Shown: piece by piece, positions 1-8,982 of the stretch
Numbering within the stretch: position 1 is the stretch's first letter
Layout of the letters: every line of letters starts with the position of its first letter
Assembly: GCA_029782225.1 (NCBI GenBank)
Contig: JAKOVF010000440.1
Coordinates: 1 to 64,000, forward strand
Direction: 5' to 3'
DNA: 64,000 bases
Source of the DNA: Chloroflexota bacterium
Lineage (GTDB): Bacteria; Chloroflexota; Anaerolineae; Anaerolineales; Villigracilaceae
Position numbers and translations under genes: made by a program
Notes under the pieces: model-generated
The model's database searches: none
What the model was told of the DNA's origin: nothing
The model's input: the letters and a program-made list of their open reading frames with translations, nothing else

Positions 1-378
1 CATATATCTCACTGTTCGCTCTATGTTACAAAAAAACCGCTTCATGAACTCAATCTTTTGTTCAATGCATCGCTCACGTATAACGGTGACTATGACTGGA
101 TGATCCGGATCTATGAGAGCGGGTTGAAAATTGGCTTCCTTCGACGCGAACTGGCGAGAGTCAGGCTTCATACTGAGCAGACGTCACAAAAGAATGCAAC
201 CGCGAGCCGCCTGGAAGCCAAAAATGTCATCGCTGCCCACCATATTAATAGATGGTCATACGGCTTCCTGAATACCTTCTACAGGCTTCTCGTTTACGTG
301 TGGTGTGTTCCGATGACTCTGAAGAAAGATGGTTTTGTTTCAACAATCAAGCGTCGACTCAGAAAATTTCAAAGATAG
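1..378 (+). CDS. Glycosyltransferase family 2, C-terminal part (5' end outside window)
   Basis: The reading frame is open from the first base and stops at 376-378, so only the last 125 codons are present. The visible part has the pattern typical of the acceptor-side end of GT2 enzymes: GDYDWMIRIYESGLKIGFL followed by an arginine-histidine stretch (LARVRLHTEQTSQKN). The E/D-D-W type motif normally marks the catalytic base region of inverting GT-A enzymes. The nucleotide-binding half lies upstream of the window. It would add one sugar to a lipid-linked glycan at the cytoplasmic membrane; donor and acceptor cannot be told. A basic tail (IKRRLRKFQR) ends the protein. Confidence 0.75.
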   Translation, partial: HISHCSLYVTKKPLHELNLLFNASLTYNGDYDWMIRIYESGLKIGFLRRELARVRLHTEQTSQKNATASRLEAKNVIAAHHINRWSYGFLNTFYRLLVYVWCVPMTLKKDGFVSTIKRRLRKFQR

Positions 379-419
379 TAGACATTCACAACCGCATCTG
401 TTGAAGAGAGTTGAATTCC

Positions 420-1280
420 ATGGCATATGATAATCGCCAATACTGGCCTCAATTACATGAGAGATTAAAAGGCCAACTGAAATCGGTCGGTCACCCGTTC
501 CTTTCAGAGACCCTTAATCGCTTAAAGTATCAAAGTGAGGCTGCTGCATTGGAGAAGGTCCTGCGGCAGGCAGTCGATATACTCAAGGCAAGCGGTCAGC
601 AAAATATTGCATTCCTGGACATAGGAGCGGGAACCGGCTTTTGGACCGAACTGATCACAAATGCGTTGGTATCTGAAGGATTTCAGGTTGATGCCTCGGC
701 TCTTGATATTTCATCTGATGCCCTAGATGTGATCAATGAACGCCTTCCACAAGTTCATGGGATCAAGGAGGATCTGGCAGCAGTTTCGCCTGATAAATTC
801 TGCAATTCTTATGCCCTCGTATCGGCTTTTTATTGTTTTCATCATCTGGTTAGATCAAAAGACTTTATCAACGCTTTTCGTTTTGCAGGTTCCAGTGTAA
901 GGAATGGGGGATGGTTTCTAGTAATGGATCCGGTGCTTACGCGTCCGTATTCGAAATTCGATGTACATGATTATTATGCCTATAAAGGGAATGGGATTCC
1001 CAGGCATCTCTATTTTGTGGATGATATTCTGGCAGAGGTAGGTTTGAAGCGTTGGGCCATCCAGCCGGCCGTATCGTTTGTCCTGAATGGCTGTGTTGAA
1101 GCCCCGGGCCCGGGTAGTTATTTCATCATGAGCAAGTCCTGGGAGCTTCTTGGCAGGTTGTTTCGTTCTGAACGAGCCACTCAGACTTTCAGTCGGATCT
1201 TTGTAAGCCTGGATGAGAAACTGAAACAGAGCAATCATTCTTTTAGTTCGAGTGTTTGTTTGTATCGTAAGGAATTATAG
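420..1280 (+). CDS. Class I SAM-dependent methyltransferase
   Basis: The protein carries a clear SAM-binding motif I (AFLDIGAGTGFWTELI, about residues 66-81) followed by an acidic strand-2 end (SALDISSDALDVI), which is the Rossmann methyltransferase layout. Later segments (FYCFHHLV, NGGWFLVMDP) fit motifs IV to VI. The length of about 286 residues is usual. I chose ATG 420 because the purine-rich GAAGAGAG (403-410) sits nine bases before it; the alternative TTG at 411 would leave no spacing. It stands between glycosyltransferases, so a sugar O-methyl or lipid-linked glycan methyl transfer is the likely role, but the acceptor is not visible in the sequence. Its end overlaps nothing; the next start is 35 bases on. 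Confidence 0.8.
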   Translation: MAYDNRQYWPQLHERLKGQLKSVGHPFLSETLNRLKYQSEAAALEKVLRQAVDILKASGQQNIAFLDIGAGTGFWTELITNALVSEGFQVDASALDISSDALDVINERLPQVHGIKEDLAAVSPDKFCNSYALVSAFYCFHHLVRSKDFINAFRFAGSSVRNGGWFLVMDPVLTRPYSKFDVHDYYAYKGNGIPRHLYFVDDILAEVGLKRWAIQPAVSFVLNGCVEAPGPGSYFIMSKSWELLGRLFRSERATQTFSRIFVSLDEKLKQSNHSFSSSVCLYRKEL

Positions 1281-1314
1281 AGTTTTTGCAGGCTGTCTTA
1301 GTGACCGAAAGACA

Positions 1315-2481
1315 ATGAAAAGAAAAGTATTAATCCTGACGGCATGGTATCCGAACGCCTTGTCGCCGGTCAGTGGTGTCTTTATCCAGGATCAGGCGTT
1401 GGCTATGTCACGTGAGCACGATGTGGCGGTATTGGCACCGATCCTCATTCCCTGGTACAAATTCTTCCGTAGGGCCAGAGATAACAAGAAACAGATGATT
1501 GATGTTACTTACAGATTGTCGGTTTTGCAAAAAGAGGTTTCTTTGATTCCCGGAATGCGATATTTTTATGAATTATGGGCCTCATATTATTACCGGCAGG
1601 TTATGCGCGGCTTTGAAGAGCTGGCAACCTCCTGGGGATGGCCTGATGTGATTCATGCTCATGTGGTGCTGCCTGCTGGATGGGCAGCGTTGCAACTAGC
1701 GCGGGTGCAGAAAATTCCGGTGGTCCTTACCGAACATTCCGGTCCTTTTGCAAGCCAGTTGCGATCCCCTTCGACCAGGCGGCTGGTGAAAGAGACACTT
1801 GAAGGGGTGGATTTTATTAGTGCGGTCAGCCCGGCTCTGAAAGAGCGGATGCAGGCGTTCTGTCCGCAGTTGGACATCCGGGTGATTGGAAATGTTGTGG
1901 ACGAGGATTTCTTCTTCCCGGAGGCCCAGCCCACAGTCCCGACTGGTCCGTTTCGTTTTCTGTCGATTGCCCTGTTAAATCGGCAAAAAGGCATGGAAGA
2001 TCTGATCAAGGCTGCGAGATTAGTCGCTTCCCACGGCACAAGGGAATTTGAGGTTGTGATTGGAGGCGATGGCCCTGCCCGCCGGGATTTGGAGACACTG
2101 GTTAAAGAAGCAGGGCTCTCCAGATACGTCAGGTTTACCGGATTGTTGAGCAGACTTGAGGTCAGAGATTGGATCAGAAAGTGTGATGCGTTTGTTCTGC
2201 CGAGTCTGGGTGAAACCTTCGGGGTCGTTTTAGCTGAAGCCATGGCCTGTGGCAAGCCGGTCATTGCCACGCGGTGTGGAGGGCCGGAGTTTATTGTTAC
2301 CCCGGAAACCGGGGTATTGGTGGATATCGCCAGTCCTGCCCAGCTTGCCACTGCGATGGGCGAATTTCTGAAAGGAAGTCGCGTCTTCGATTCCCGGGCC
2401 ATTCGCAATAGTATTACTGCAAGATTCGGGCAGGCCGCGTTTATCAAGCAAATCAGTAATGTTTATGATTCTCTGCTCTAA
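1315..2481 (+). CDS. Glycosyltransferase family 4 (GT-B fold)
   Basis: The N-terminus (KRKVLILTAWYPNALSPVSG) is the first strand and glycine loop of GT4 enzymes, and the C-terminal half holds the donor-binding signature GETFGVVLAEAMACGKPVIA with the E-x7-E arrangement, followed by GGPEFI. The length of 388 residues is normal. An earlier in-frame start at 1252 lies inside the upstream methyltransferase and would add 21 residues with no counterpart in the fold, so ATG 1315 was chosen. Expected role: retaining transfer of a sugar from a nucleotide sugar to a growing glycan in the cytoplasm. Eleven bases separate it from asnB, which suggests co-transcription. Confidence 0.9.
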   Translation: MKRKVLILTAWYPNALSPVSGVFIQDQALAMSREHDVAVLAPILIPWYKFFRRARDNKKQMIDVTYRLSVLQKEVSLIPGMRYFYELWASYYYRQVMRGFEELATSWGWPDVIHAHVVLPAGWAALQLARVQKIPVVLTEHSGPFASQLRSPSTRRLVKETLEGVDFISAVSPALKERMQAFCPQLDIRVIGNVVDEDFFFPEAQPTVPTGPFRFLSIALLNRQKGMEDLIKAARLVASHGTREFEVVIGGDGPARRDLETLVKEAGLSRYVRFTGLLSRLEVRDWIRKCDAFVLPSLGETFGVVLAEAMACGKPVIATRCGGPEFIVTPETGVLVDIASPAQLATAMGEFLKGSRVFDSRAIRNSITARFGQAAFIKQISNVYDSLL

Positions 2482-2492
2482 TTTGAGGAAAT

Positions 2493-4472
2493 ATGTGTGG
2501 CATTCTTGGTTTATATTGTTTAAATAATCAGCCCATCAATGTGAAAAAATTCCATAGAAGTGCAAATGTGATCCATCATCGAGGCCCGGATGATGAAGGA
2601 TATCTGTTCTTGAATATGGAAAAGAGTGGGATCACAACCTGCAAGGGGCCCGATAGTGACCCGGATCTGAGCCTGCCGGATGTATCTGAATGCTACGAGG
2701 AATCCTTCTTGTTAGCGCTGGGATTCCGTCGCCTCTCGATTTTGGACCTTTCCATTACCGGCCATCAGCCCATGTCCAGCGCCGACGGAAAATCCTGGAT
2801 CATCTTCAACGGTGAGATTTACAACTATCTTGAATTGCGGAAGGAACTTCAGGATTGTGGTTATGAATTCTCATCCACTTCAGATACCGAAGTCTTGTTA
2901 ACTGGTTATCTTCATTGGGGGAGCGATATGCTGAATAAACTGGTTGGCATGTTTGCATTTGCCATCCTGGACCTCCACGCACGAAGGCTCTTTGTCGCCA
3001 GAGATTTCTTTGGAATAAAGCCCCTTTATTACACACTAAAGAATGGCCAATTCGCTTTTGCGTCAGAAGCAAAGGCTCTTCTTGAATTGCAGCATGTTGA
3101 ACGGGTTGTTGACCCGGATGCGGCCTATCTTTATCTAAGACATGGGCTGACCGACCACAATGAAACTTCCCTTTGGCGGGATATTCGCAAATTGCCAGCG
3201 GCGCATTTTTTTGAGATTTCTCTTGATTCTCCTGGTGTCATTCAACCCCATCGCTATTGGTGCTTAAAAAGTGATGAGTATTTGGATATTTCGTTCTCCG
3301 ATGCGGCCGCTCAACTTCGTGAATTGTTCCTGAAAAATGTCAGCCTGCATCTGCGGAGTGATGTGCCGGTCGGCGCGGCACTCTCCGGCGGCATTGATTC
3401 CAGCGCAATTGTCTCTGCCATGCGTCAAGATCAAGGTGAGGACCTGGATCTTCACGCATTCACCTACCTGGCAGATGACCCACAATTAAGTGAAGAACGG
3501 TGGGCGGACCTGGCCGGCCAAAGCGCCGGTGCAAAACTGCATAAGACCATCTTCTCCAGGGATAATCTGGTTGCAGATATCGATTCACTCATATATGCGC
3601 TTGACGAGCCGTTTGGCAGCACCAGCATCTACGCACAGTACTGTGTCTTTCGACTGGCTCACGAACACCATATCAAAGTCATGCTGGACGGACAGGGGGC
3701 GGATGAACTGCTTGGAGGCTATGCAACATATCTTTCCGGCCGCTGGCTCTCGCTCTTTTCCAGTGGTTCACTGGGTAGATCTGCATCCTTCTTGAAAAAC
3801 GTCTGGAGCCGTTCCGATTCGGGCGGCATCAGGATCCTGATCAGAGCAGCAGGGCTAAACACGCCTGAGGCCCTCCAAACGTTCGGGCATCGCCTGATTG
3901 GAGCAGACCTGTTCCCGTCCTGGATGAATGCCTCCTGGTTCAAGCAGCATAATGTGGAATCCCGATCCATGGTATCCATGAGCATTGTCAACAACAAACA
4001 GGCCCTGCGCGACTTGTTGTTCCATACCTTTACGACGACCAGTCTGCCCATGTTGTTGAGGTATGAAGATCATAACTCCATGGCGCATTCCATTGAAAGC
4101 AGGGTTCCATTCCTCACGCCGGAGATTGTCAGCTTTGTTTTCTCGCTTCCGGAAGAGTATCTTATTGACGATGCGGGAGTTACCAAATCGGTCTTCCGTC
4201 AGGCCATGCGCGGTATTGTGCCGGATGCGATCCTGGATCGCCGCGATAAGATCGGGTTTCAAACGCCTGAACGGGATTTGCTCACAACGCTGCGACCGTG
4301 GGTGGAGAAGGTGCTTGACTCACCTGTTGCTCTTGAAATCCCTGCCCTGGATATTGAGCACACGAAAGCAGATTATCAGCAGGTTTTGGCTGGCCGCAAA
4401 AAATTCGATACACGGATTTGGCGCTGGATCAATTTCATCCGCTGGGCCGAGAGATACGATGTGGCATTTTGA
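2493..4472 (+). CDS. asnB: Asparagine synthase (glutamine-hydrolysing) family amidotransferase
   Basis: The protein starts MCGILGLY, giving the N-terminal nucleophile Cys2 of class II glutamine amidotransferases; HHRGPDDEG (about residues 29-37) and NGEIYNY follow as in AsnB. The synthetase half has the ATP-pyrophosphatase loop SGGIDSS near residue 300. At 659 residues it has the normal two-domain length. In free-standing metabolism the family makes asparagine from aspartate, glutamine and ATP. Placed between glycosyltransferases, it more likely amidates a carboxyl group such as a uronic acid or a nonulosonate during glycan synthesis; that is inference from context. RBS TTTGAGGAA precedes the ATG. 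Confidence 0.9.
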   Translation: MCGILGLYCLNNQPINVKKFHRSANVIHHRGPDDEGYLFLNMEKSGITTCKGPDSDPDLSLPDVSECYEESFLLALGFRRLSILDLSITGHQPMSSADGKSWIIFNGEIYNYLELRKELQDCGYEFSSTSDTEVLLTGYLHWGSDMLNKLVGMFAFAILDLHARRLFVARDFFGIKPLYYTLKNGQFAFASEAKALLELQHVERVVDPDAAYLYLRHGLTDHNETSLWRDIRKLPAAHFFEISLDSPGVIQPHRYWCLKSDEYLDISFSDAAAQLRELFLKNVSLHLRSDVPVGAALSGGIDSSAIVSAMRQDQGEDLDLHAFTYLADDPQLSEERWADLAGQSAGAKLHKTIFSRDNLVADIDSLIYALDEPFGSTSIYAQYCVFRLAHEHHIKVMLDGQGADELLGGYATYLSGRWLSLFSSGSLGRSASFLKNVWSRSDSGGIRILIRAAGLNTPEALQTFGHRLIGADLFPSWMNASWFKQHNVESRSMVSMSIVNNKQALRDLLFHTFTTTSLPMLLRYEDHNSMAHSIESRVPFLTPEIVSFVFSLPEEYLIDDAGVTKSVFRQAMRGIVPDAILDRRDKIGFQTPERDLLTTLRPWVEKVLDSPVALEIPALDIEHTKADYQQVLAGRKKFDTRIWRWINFIRWAERYDVAF

Positions 4473-4502
4473 TGATTGATCTGGGACGGATGTTCTGAGA
4501 TT

Positions 4503-5669
4503 ATGTTGGAAAAAAAGAGGATCTGTATTCTTTCGTTTTCAACCATTGCATGGGATAGCCGTGTACTGCGCCAGGTGGATGCATCCCGCAAGATCCATTC
4601 GGTTGATGTGATCGCTTTTGGTGAATGGAACCCTCCGGACGGCGTGAGATATTTCAGACTAAACAAGACCAAAAGAAGCAAATTCCAGACGGTGGAATAT
4701 GTTCTTTCGCTGCTCTCTGGAAGAGTCCTTCGCTCCACATATGAGCGCGCCTTTTGGATGCATCCCGAATATCAGGAGGCCCGGGATATCCTCCTGCGTG
4801 AAAATTATGACCTGATCCATGCGAATGACTGGAACAGCCTGCCTGTCTCTGTGACAGCAGCGCGTCAGCTCGGGACCCCGGTATTATTTGATGCACATGA
4901 ATATAGCCTGACCGAGGAAGCCGATAACCCGTTGTGGAAATTCTTGATCCCACCATACCGTGAGTATCTATACGAGACTTATCAGCCAGTTAATGCAAGG
5001 ATTACCGTTGCCGATGGGATCCGGGATCTTTATCGTGATCGATTCAACTGGCACATGGATGTTATTCTCAACGCGCCCCCCTATGTAAAGGTTCCGTACC
5101 ATGCCACTTCTTCCGCACGAATAAAGCTTGTTCATCATGGTGCCGCCGTCAGCAACCGTTTTTTGGAAGATTTTATCCATTTGCTTGCCATGCTCGATAA
5201 GCGTTACGAGCTTTACTTCTATTTGCTGCCCACGCAGCCTGCATATCTGAAACAGTTAAGTGAATTGGCTGGAAAGGTTGCACCGGGCCGCGTCTTCTTC
5301 TGTGAGCCGATTCCCCCCAGAGATCTCGTTCATCAATTATCCAATTATGATATTGGTATTCCTCTCCTGGCAGTTCAGCAATCAACGTATTTCAATGCAC
5401 TTCCAAATAAATTCTTCGATTTCATTATGTCCGGATTGGCTATTGCGGTCTCGCCCCTGCCTATGATGCAAAGAATCGTTGCTGAACATAAAATAGGTAT
5501 TGTTTCAGCGGATCAAACATATCAGAGCATGGCAAAATCGCTGAATGCGCTTTCTGCAGATGAGATCAACAGCTACAAGCTCAACTCACTGGAACTCGCA
5601 AAGTCCATGAATGCAGAGACGGAGCATCAAAAGTTGTTGGGCATCTACCAGAAAATCCTGTCGAATTGA
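4503..5669 (+). CDS. Glycosyltransferase family 4-like protein
   Basis: The start KKRICILSFSTIAWDSRVLR is the first beta strand with the D/SRV-RQV helix seen in GT4 enzymes, and HANDWNSLPV plus VLFDAHEYSLTEE match the acceptor-domain motifs of this group (the D-A-H-E-Y loop). The C-terminal half has LPNKFFDFIMSGLAIAVSP, which takes the place of the E-x7-E signature: N-K-F-F-D-F-I replaces the first glutamate, as in some divergent GT4 proteins. ATG 4503 was preferred over TTG 4476 because homologous folds begin at the LEKKR strand. It follows asnB after 30 bases and precedes another GT4, so it probably adds one residue of the repeat unit. Confidence 0.8.
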   Translation: MLEKKRICILSFSTIAWDSRVLRQVDASRKIHSVDVIAFGEWNPPDGVRYFRLNKTKRSKFQTVEYVLSLLSGRVLRSTYERAFWMHPEYQEARDILLRENYDLIHANDWNSLPVSVTAARQLGTPVLFDAHEYSLTEEADNPLWKFLIPPYREYLYETYQPVNARITVADGIRDLYRDRFNWHMDVILNAPPYVKVPYHATSSARIKLVHHGAAVSNRFLEDFIHLLAMLDKRYELYFYLLPTQPAYLKQLSELAGKVAPGRVFFCEPIPPRDLVHQLSNYDIGIPLLAVQQSTYFNALPNKFFDFIMSGLAIAVSPLPMMQRIVAEHKIGIVSADQTYQSMAKSLNALSADEINSYKLNSLELAKSMNAETEHQKLLGIYQKILSN

Positions 5670-5680
5670 GGTGATATCCC

Positions 5681-6793
5681 ATTCGCATTGCATATGTAAG
5701 TCTGCATTGGCCGCGTACACGCAACAGTGGTGTGGGGAAAAAGATCCGCTCTCAGATCGCGGCCTGGAATGCCATGGGTCACGATGCGCGTTTGTTCATG
5801 CATACAGTGCAATATGAACCTCTGTCCGATTTGATAGAAGCGGAATACTTCTTCTATCCGGCGTTGGGAAAGGTAAAGACAGAACTCAACCGTATCCACG
5901 CCGCCAATCGACTGCTTTCGGCTGTGCGTGATTTTCAACCGGATCTGATTTACCTGCGTTACAGTATCTACGTTTTTCCTGTTCATCGTCTGACTGAATT
6001 TGCACCCGTTATCGAAGAGATCAATACCAATGACTTGACCCAACACGAGGGCCTGGGACGTATTTACAGTCTCTATAATCGCCTCACGCGTGGCATGATC
6101 CTCCGCCGCGTACGCGGACTTGTGACGGTCTCCCGCGAATTGTCAGTTTCGTCTGCCTTTGCCCCCTATCGCAAACCAACCTGCGTCATCGCGAACGGCG
6201 TGGACTTGAACGCTTTTGTCCCGCTGCCTGCACCTTCAAACAAGATTCCGTGTATTGCTTTTATTGGGAATCCGGGCTATCCCTGGCATGGCGTGGATAA
6301 ACTGGTGACGCTGGCAAAGTTGATTCCCGATGTTCAGCTTGATATCATTGGCTACGATGAATTGCCGGGACAACCGTCACTGCCTGGCAACATCACTTTG
6401 CATGGTTACATGTCCATGCCGGGGTATGAAAAAGTGCTGGCTCATGCCGACGCGGCGATCAGTTCACTTGCCCTGCATCGTGTGCAACTGGAGGAGGCTT
6501 CGCCTCTCAAAAGCCGCGAATGTCTAGCGTTTGGTTTGCCGCTCATTGTGGCCTATGTGGATACTGATTTGGACACACTGGATTGTGATTTCGTGTTAAA
6601 GATCCCCAACCGGGAGGATAATATTGAAACTCATGTCCGGGCTATCCGTGACTTTGTCTACCGAGTGCGAGGTCAGCGCGTAGCGCGCGGGCAGATCGGC
6701 AAGCTGGATCAGGAAGCCAAGGAGCAGGAACGGATCAGGTTCTTTGAAGAATTGTTGGGCAGCGATCATGGGTCCCGTGGAGTGAAAGGATGA
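5681..6793 (+). CDS. Glycosyltransferase family 4, apparent ATT start
   Basis: The conserved GT4 N-terminal strand and loop (RIAYVSLHWPRTRNSGVGKK) is encoded from base 5684, upstream of the first conventional start in this frame, GTG 5732. The only codon that fits a full-length protein is ATT 5681. It sits six bases after a strong Shine-Dalgarno sequence, GAGGTGA at 5668-5674. An in-frame TGA at 5672-5674 rules out any earlier start. The C-terminal half (ASPLKSRECLAFGLPLIVAY) has the GT4 glutamate motif region. Starting at GTG 5732 would remove the nucleotide-binding-domain strand. The end overlaps the next gene by four bases (ATGA), which points to translational coupling. Confidence 0.75.
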   Translation: MRIAYVSLHWPRTRNSGVGKKIRSQIAAWNAMGHDARLFMHTVQYEPLSDLIEAEYFFYPALGKVKTELNRIHAANRLLSAVRDFQPDLIYLRYSIYVFPVHRLTEFAPVIEEINTNDLTQHEGLGRIYSLYNRLTRGMILRRVRGLVTVSRELSVSSAFAPYRKPTCVIANGVDLNAFVPLPAPSNKIPCIAFIGNPGYPWHGVDKLVTLAKLIPDVQLDIIGYDELPGQPSLPGNITLHGYMSMPGYEKVLAHADAAISSLALHRVQLEEASPLKSRECLAFGLPLIVAYVDTDLDTLDCDFVLKIPNREDNIETHVRAIRDFVYRVRGQRVARGQIGKLDQEAKEQERIRFFEELLGSDHGSRGVKG

Positions 6794-8982
6794 AGCGTCA
6801 CCTGAGTCGCCTGGTTTTGTGGGGGATATTTGGCTATCTCCTGGTCAAATCCTGTTTGGGATTCGAGGAAATCGCCTCGGGTACAGGGACAGCGTGGGGC
6901 GCGTACTCCATAAAATGGGGCCTCGGCTATCTGATTTTTGTCTTAATCTGCGTTTCCCTTTTTGTTCTTCTTGGCGCTGTATTATGGCGCAGGGAAAAAC
7001 TTGACGCCACGTTTGAAAAGTCGATCCAATTTCGCGAGAGACTGGGAAATGCACGTTGGCTCCTGGTTGCAATTCTTTTTATCGTTCCGATCTGGTACTT
7101 TCAATACACACCCTGGGGCGTAGTCTTCAAAGATATTTATATTCGTAGCCTGGTCTGGTTGATCGTGGTTCTGTTGCTGACTTTTCTACTAAAGCGGGGA
7201 AACGCTGTCTTCGGCTGGCCTGAACTGCTGATCGCCCTACTCATAACATCCAGCGGGTTTGTGATCGCTGTTCCCTTCATGAGCGTGACGGATTACCCGT
7301 TTGCATTGGGTTGGTCCGAGGGGAATCGGTTGTGGGATTATTCCATCATGTTCGGCAGAAATGTATACGATTATCCTGCCGGCGCCAGCATCCCCGTTCT
7401 ACTGGATACAGGCAGGCAACTGGTGGGCGGATTGCCGTTCCTTTTGAAGGGTCTCTCCATTGAAGCAGAGCGTTTTTGGATCGCGCTGACCGTGGTCCTT
7501 CCCTATTTTCTCCTGGGCCTTGCAGCTTTCCGCTTTGTCCGCGCTGATTGGAAGGCATGGCTGTTGGCGAGCCTGTGGGTGGTGATCTTCCTGAAACAGG
7601 GGCCGATCCACCCGCCGCTCGTGTTGATCGCAGCCATCGTCGCACTGGCCTGGCGCGGTTCCTACTGGTGTGCCATTCCGCTGATGATTGCCGCGGGATA
7701 TTTTGCCCAGACCGGACGTTTCACCTGGGCCTTTGCTCCCGCCATGTGGATCGTGATGCTTGAATTCGTTTCTGCCTCTTTCTCGGACCGAAAAACCGGC
7801 TCCGTGATTTGGACTCGCTCCATCAGCCTCGGCCTTGCCGGCCTGGTCGGAGCCTTTGTTCTTTCCAGTGTTATCAGCATTCCCCATAATGACGTGCAAG
7901 CTTCTGATCCAATTACGGAAGCAAACACTGTGCCATTGGTGACAACACCAACGGCCACTCAGGCGGTTCAGGTCCCTACCGCTAATCCTTCGAGTATCCC
8001 CGAGCAGCCCTCCGCCCCGACATTTATCGATTCGATCATTGAGGCAGTGACGATACAACCTCTTTTGTGGTATCGACTGCTTCCGAATGCAACCTATGGC
8101 ATCGGCATTCTTGCGGGATTGTTGATTGCAACTTTGTCGCTGATTGCTGTATTGATCTATTTGTTCGCAAGCAATATATGGACGCTGAATCGGTTACAGG
8201 CTCTAGTGGTTATTGGGGCCTTGTTCGCATTTCTCGTGGTGGGGTTGATTGCCAGCACCAAGATCGGCGGGGGCGGCGACCTCCACAACATGGATATGTT
8301 CCTGATTGGCCTTGTGTTCACCGCGGTGATCGCGTGGCATCGCGGCGGGCGGGAGTGGCTGGGCAATATCAATTTATCTCCGCTCTGGATCAAATTAGTC
8401 CTTGTTTTGCTTTTTGCTATTCCTGGCTTTCAGCCACTGACAGCGATGCGTTCCTACAGTTTTGACGAAGATCTGCCGTGGCTGCGTGTGCTCACAGATG
8501 CAGCGCCCAAAAGCACATTGGATATGCTGCCCTCTCACCAGGTAACGGATGAAGCATTGGAAGCGATTCGTTCAGAAGTCGCTCGCGTTCGATCTCAGGG
8601 TGGTGAAGTCCTTTTCATGGATCAGCGGCAGCTGCTGACCTTCGGTTATGTTCGGGATGTTCCCCTGATACCGGAGTATGAAAAAAAGATGCTGATGAAC
8701 GAGGCGCTCAGTGCGAACTCAACCTACTTCAAGCCATTTTATGCTGACCTTGCTGCACAGCGTTTTGCTCTGATCATCACTGATCCTTTGCGGACTCCGA
8801 TCAAGGACAGCTCCTACCAGTTTGGCGAGGAGAATAATGCCTGGGTGACCTGGGTATCCAACCCGGTCCTGTGTTACTATGAAGAAAAGGACACGCTCAA
8901 GGAAGTCAACGTGCAGCTTCTTGTTCCAAAGCATGATGCTGTAGATTGCTCCGGCCAGTTGCCCAGGGAACTCCAACCTTGA
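6790..8982 (+). CDS. Large polytopic membrane protein, GT-C-like, function unknown
   Basis: The 730-residue protein has many hydrophobic segments over about residues 1-565, for example YLIFVLICVSLFVLLGAVLW and WLIVVLLLTFLL, broken by a Pro/Thr-rich outside loop at about 375-415. A soluble domain of about 165 residues follows; it ends with a cysteine-tyrosine segment (NPVLCYYEEKD). This build, multiple helices plus an exported C-terminal domain, resembles lipid-phosphate-sugar dependent GT-C transferases, but I see no clear D-D or D-E motif in the first outside loop, so the enzyme call is inference. It is translationally coupled to the GT4 before it and to the next gene by four-base overlaps. 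Confidence 0.6.
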   Translation: MKRHLSRLVLWGIFGYLLVKSCLGFEEIASGTGTAWGAYSIKWGLGYLIFVLICVSLFVLLGAVLWRREKLDATFEKSIQFRERLGNARWLLVAILFIVPIWYFQYTPWGVVFKDIYIRSLVWLIVVLLLTFLLKRGNAVFGWPELLIALLITSSGFVIAVPFMSVTDYPFALGWSEGNRLWDYSIMFGRNVYDYPAGASIPVLLDTGRQLVGGLPFLLKGLSIEAERFWIALTVVLPYFLLGLAAFRFVRADWKAWLLASLWVVIFLKQGPIHPPLVLIAAIVALAWRGSYWCAIPLMIAAGYFAQTGRFTWAFAPAMWIVMLEFVSASFSDRKTGSVIWTRSISLGLAGLVGAFVLSSVISIPHNDVQASDPITEANTVPLVTTPTATQAVQVPTANPSSIPEQPSAPTFIDSIIEAVTIQPLLWYRLLPNATYGIGILAGLLIATLSLIAVLIYLFASNIWTLNRLQALVVIGALFAFLVVGLIASTKIGGGGDLHNMDMFLIGLVFTAVIAWHRGGREWLGNINLSPLWIKLVLVLLFAIPGFQPLTAMRSYSFDEDLPWLRVLTDAAPKSTLDMLPSHQVTDEALEAIRSEVARVRSQGGEVLFMDQRQLLTFGYVRDVPLIPEYEKKMLMNEALSANSTYFKPFYADLAAQRFALIITDPLRTPIKDSSYQFGEENNAWVTWVSNPVLCYYEEKDTLKEVNVQLLVPKHDAVDCSGQLPRELQP

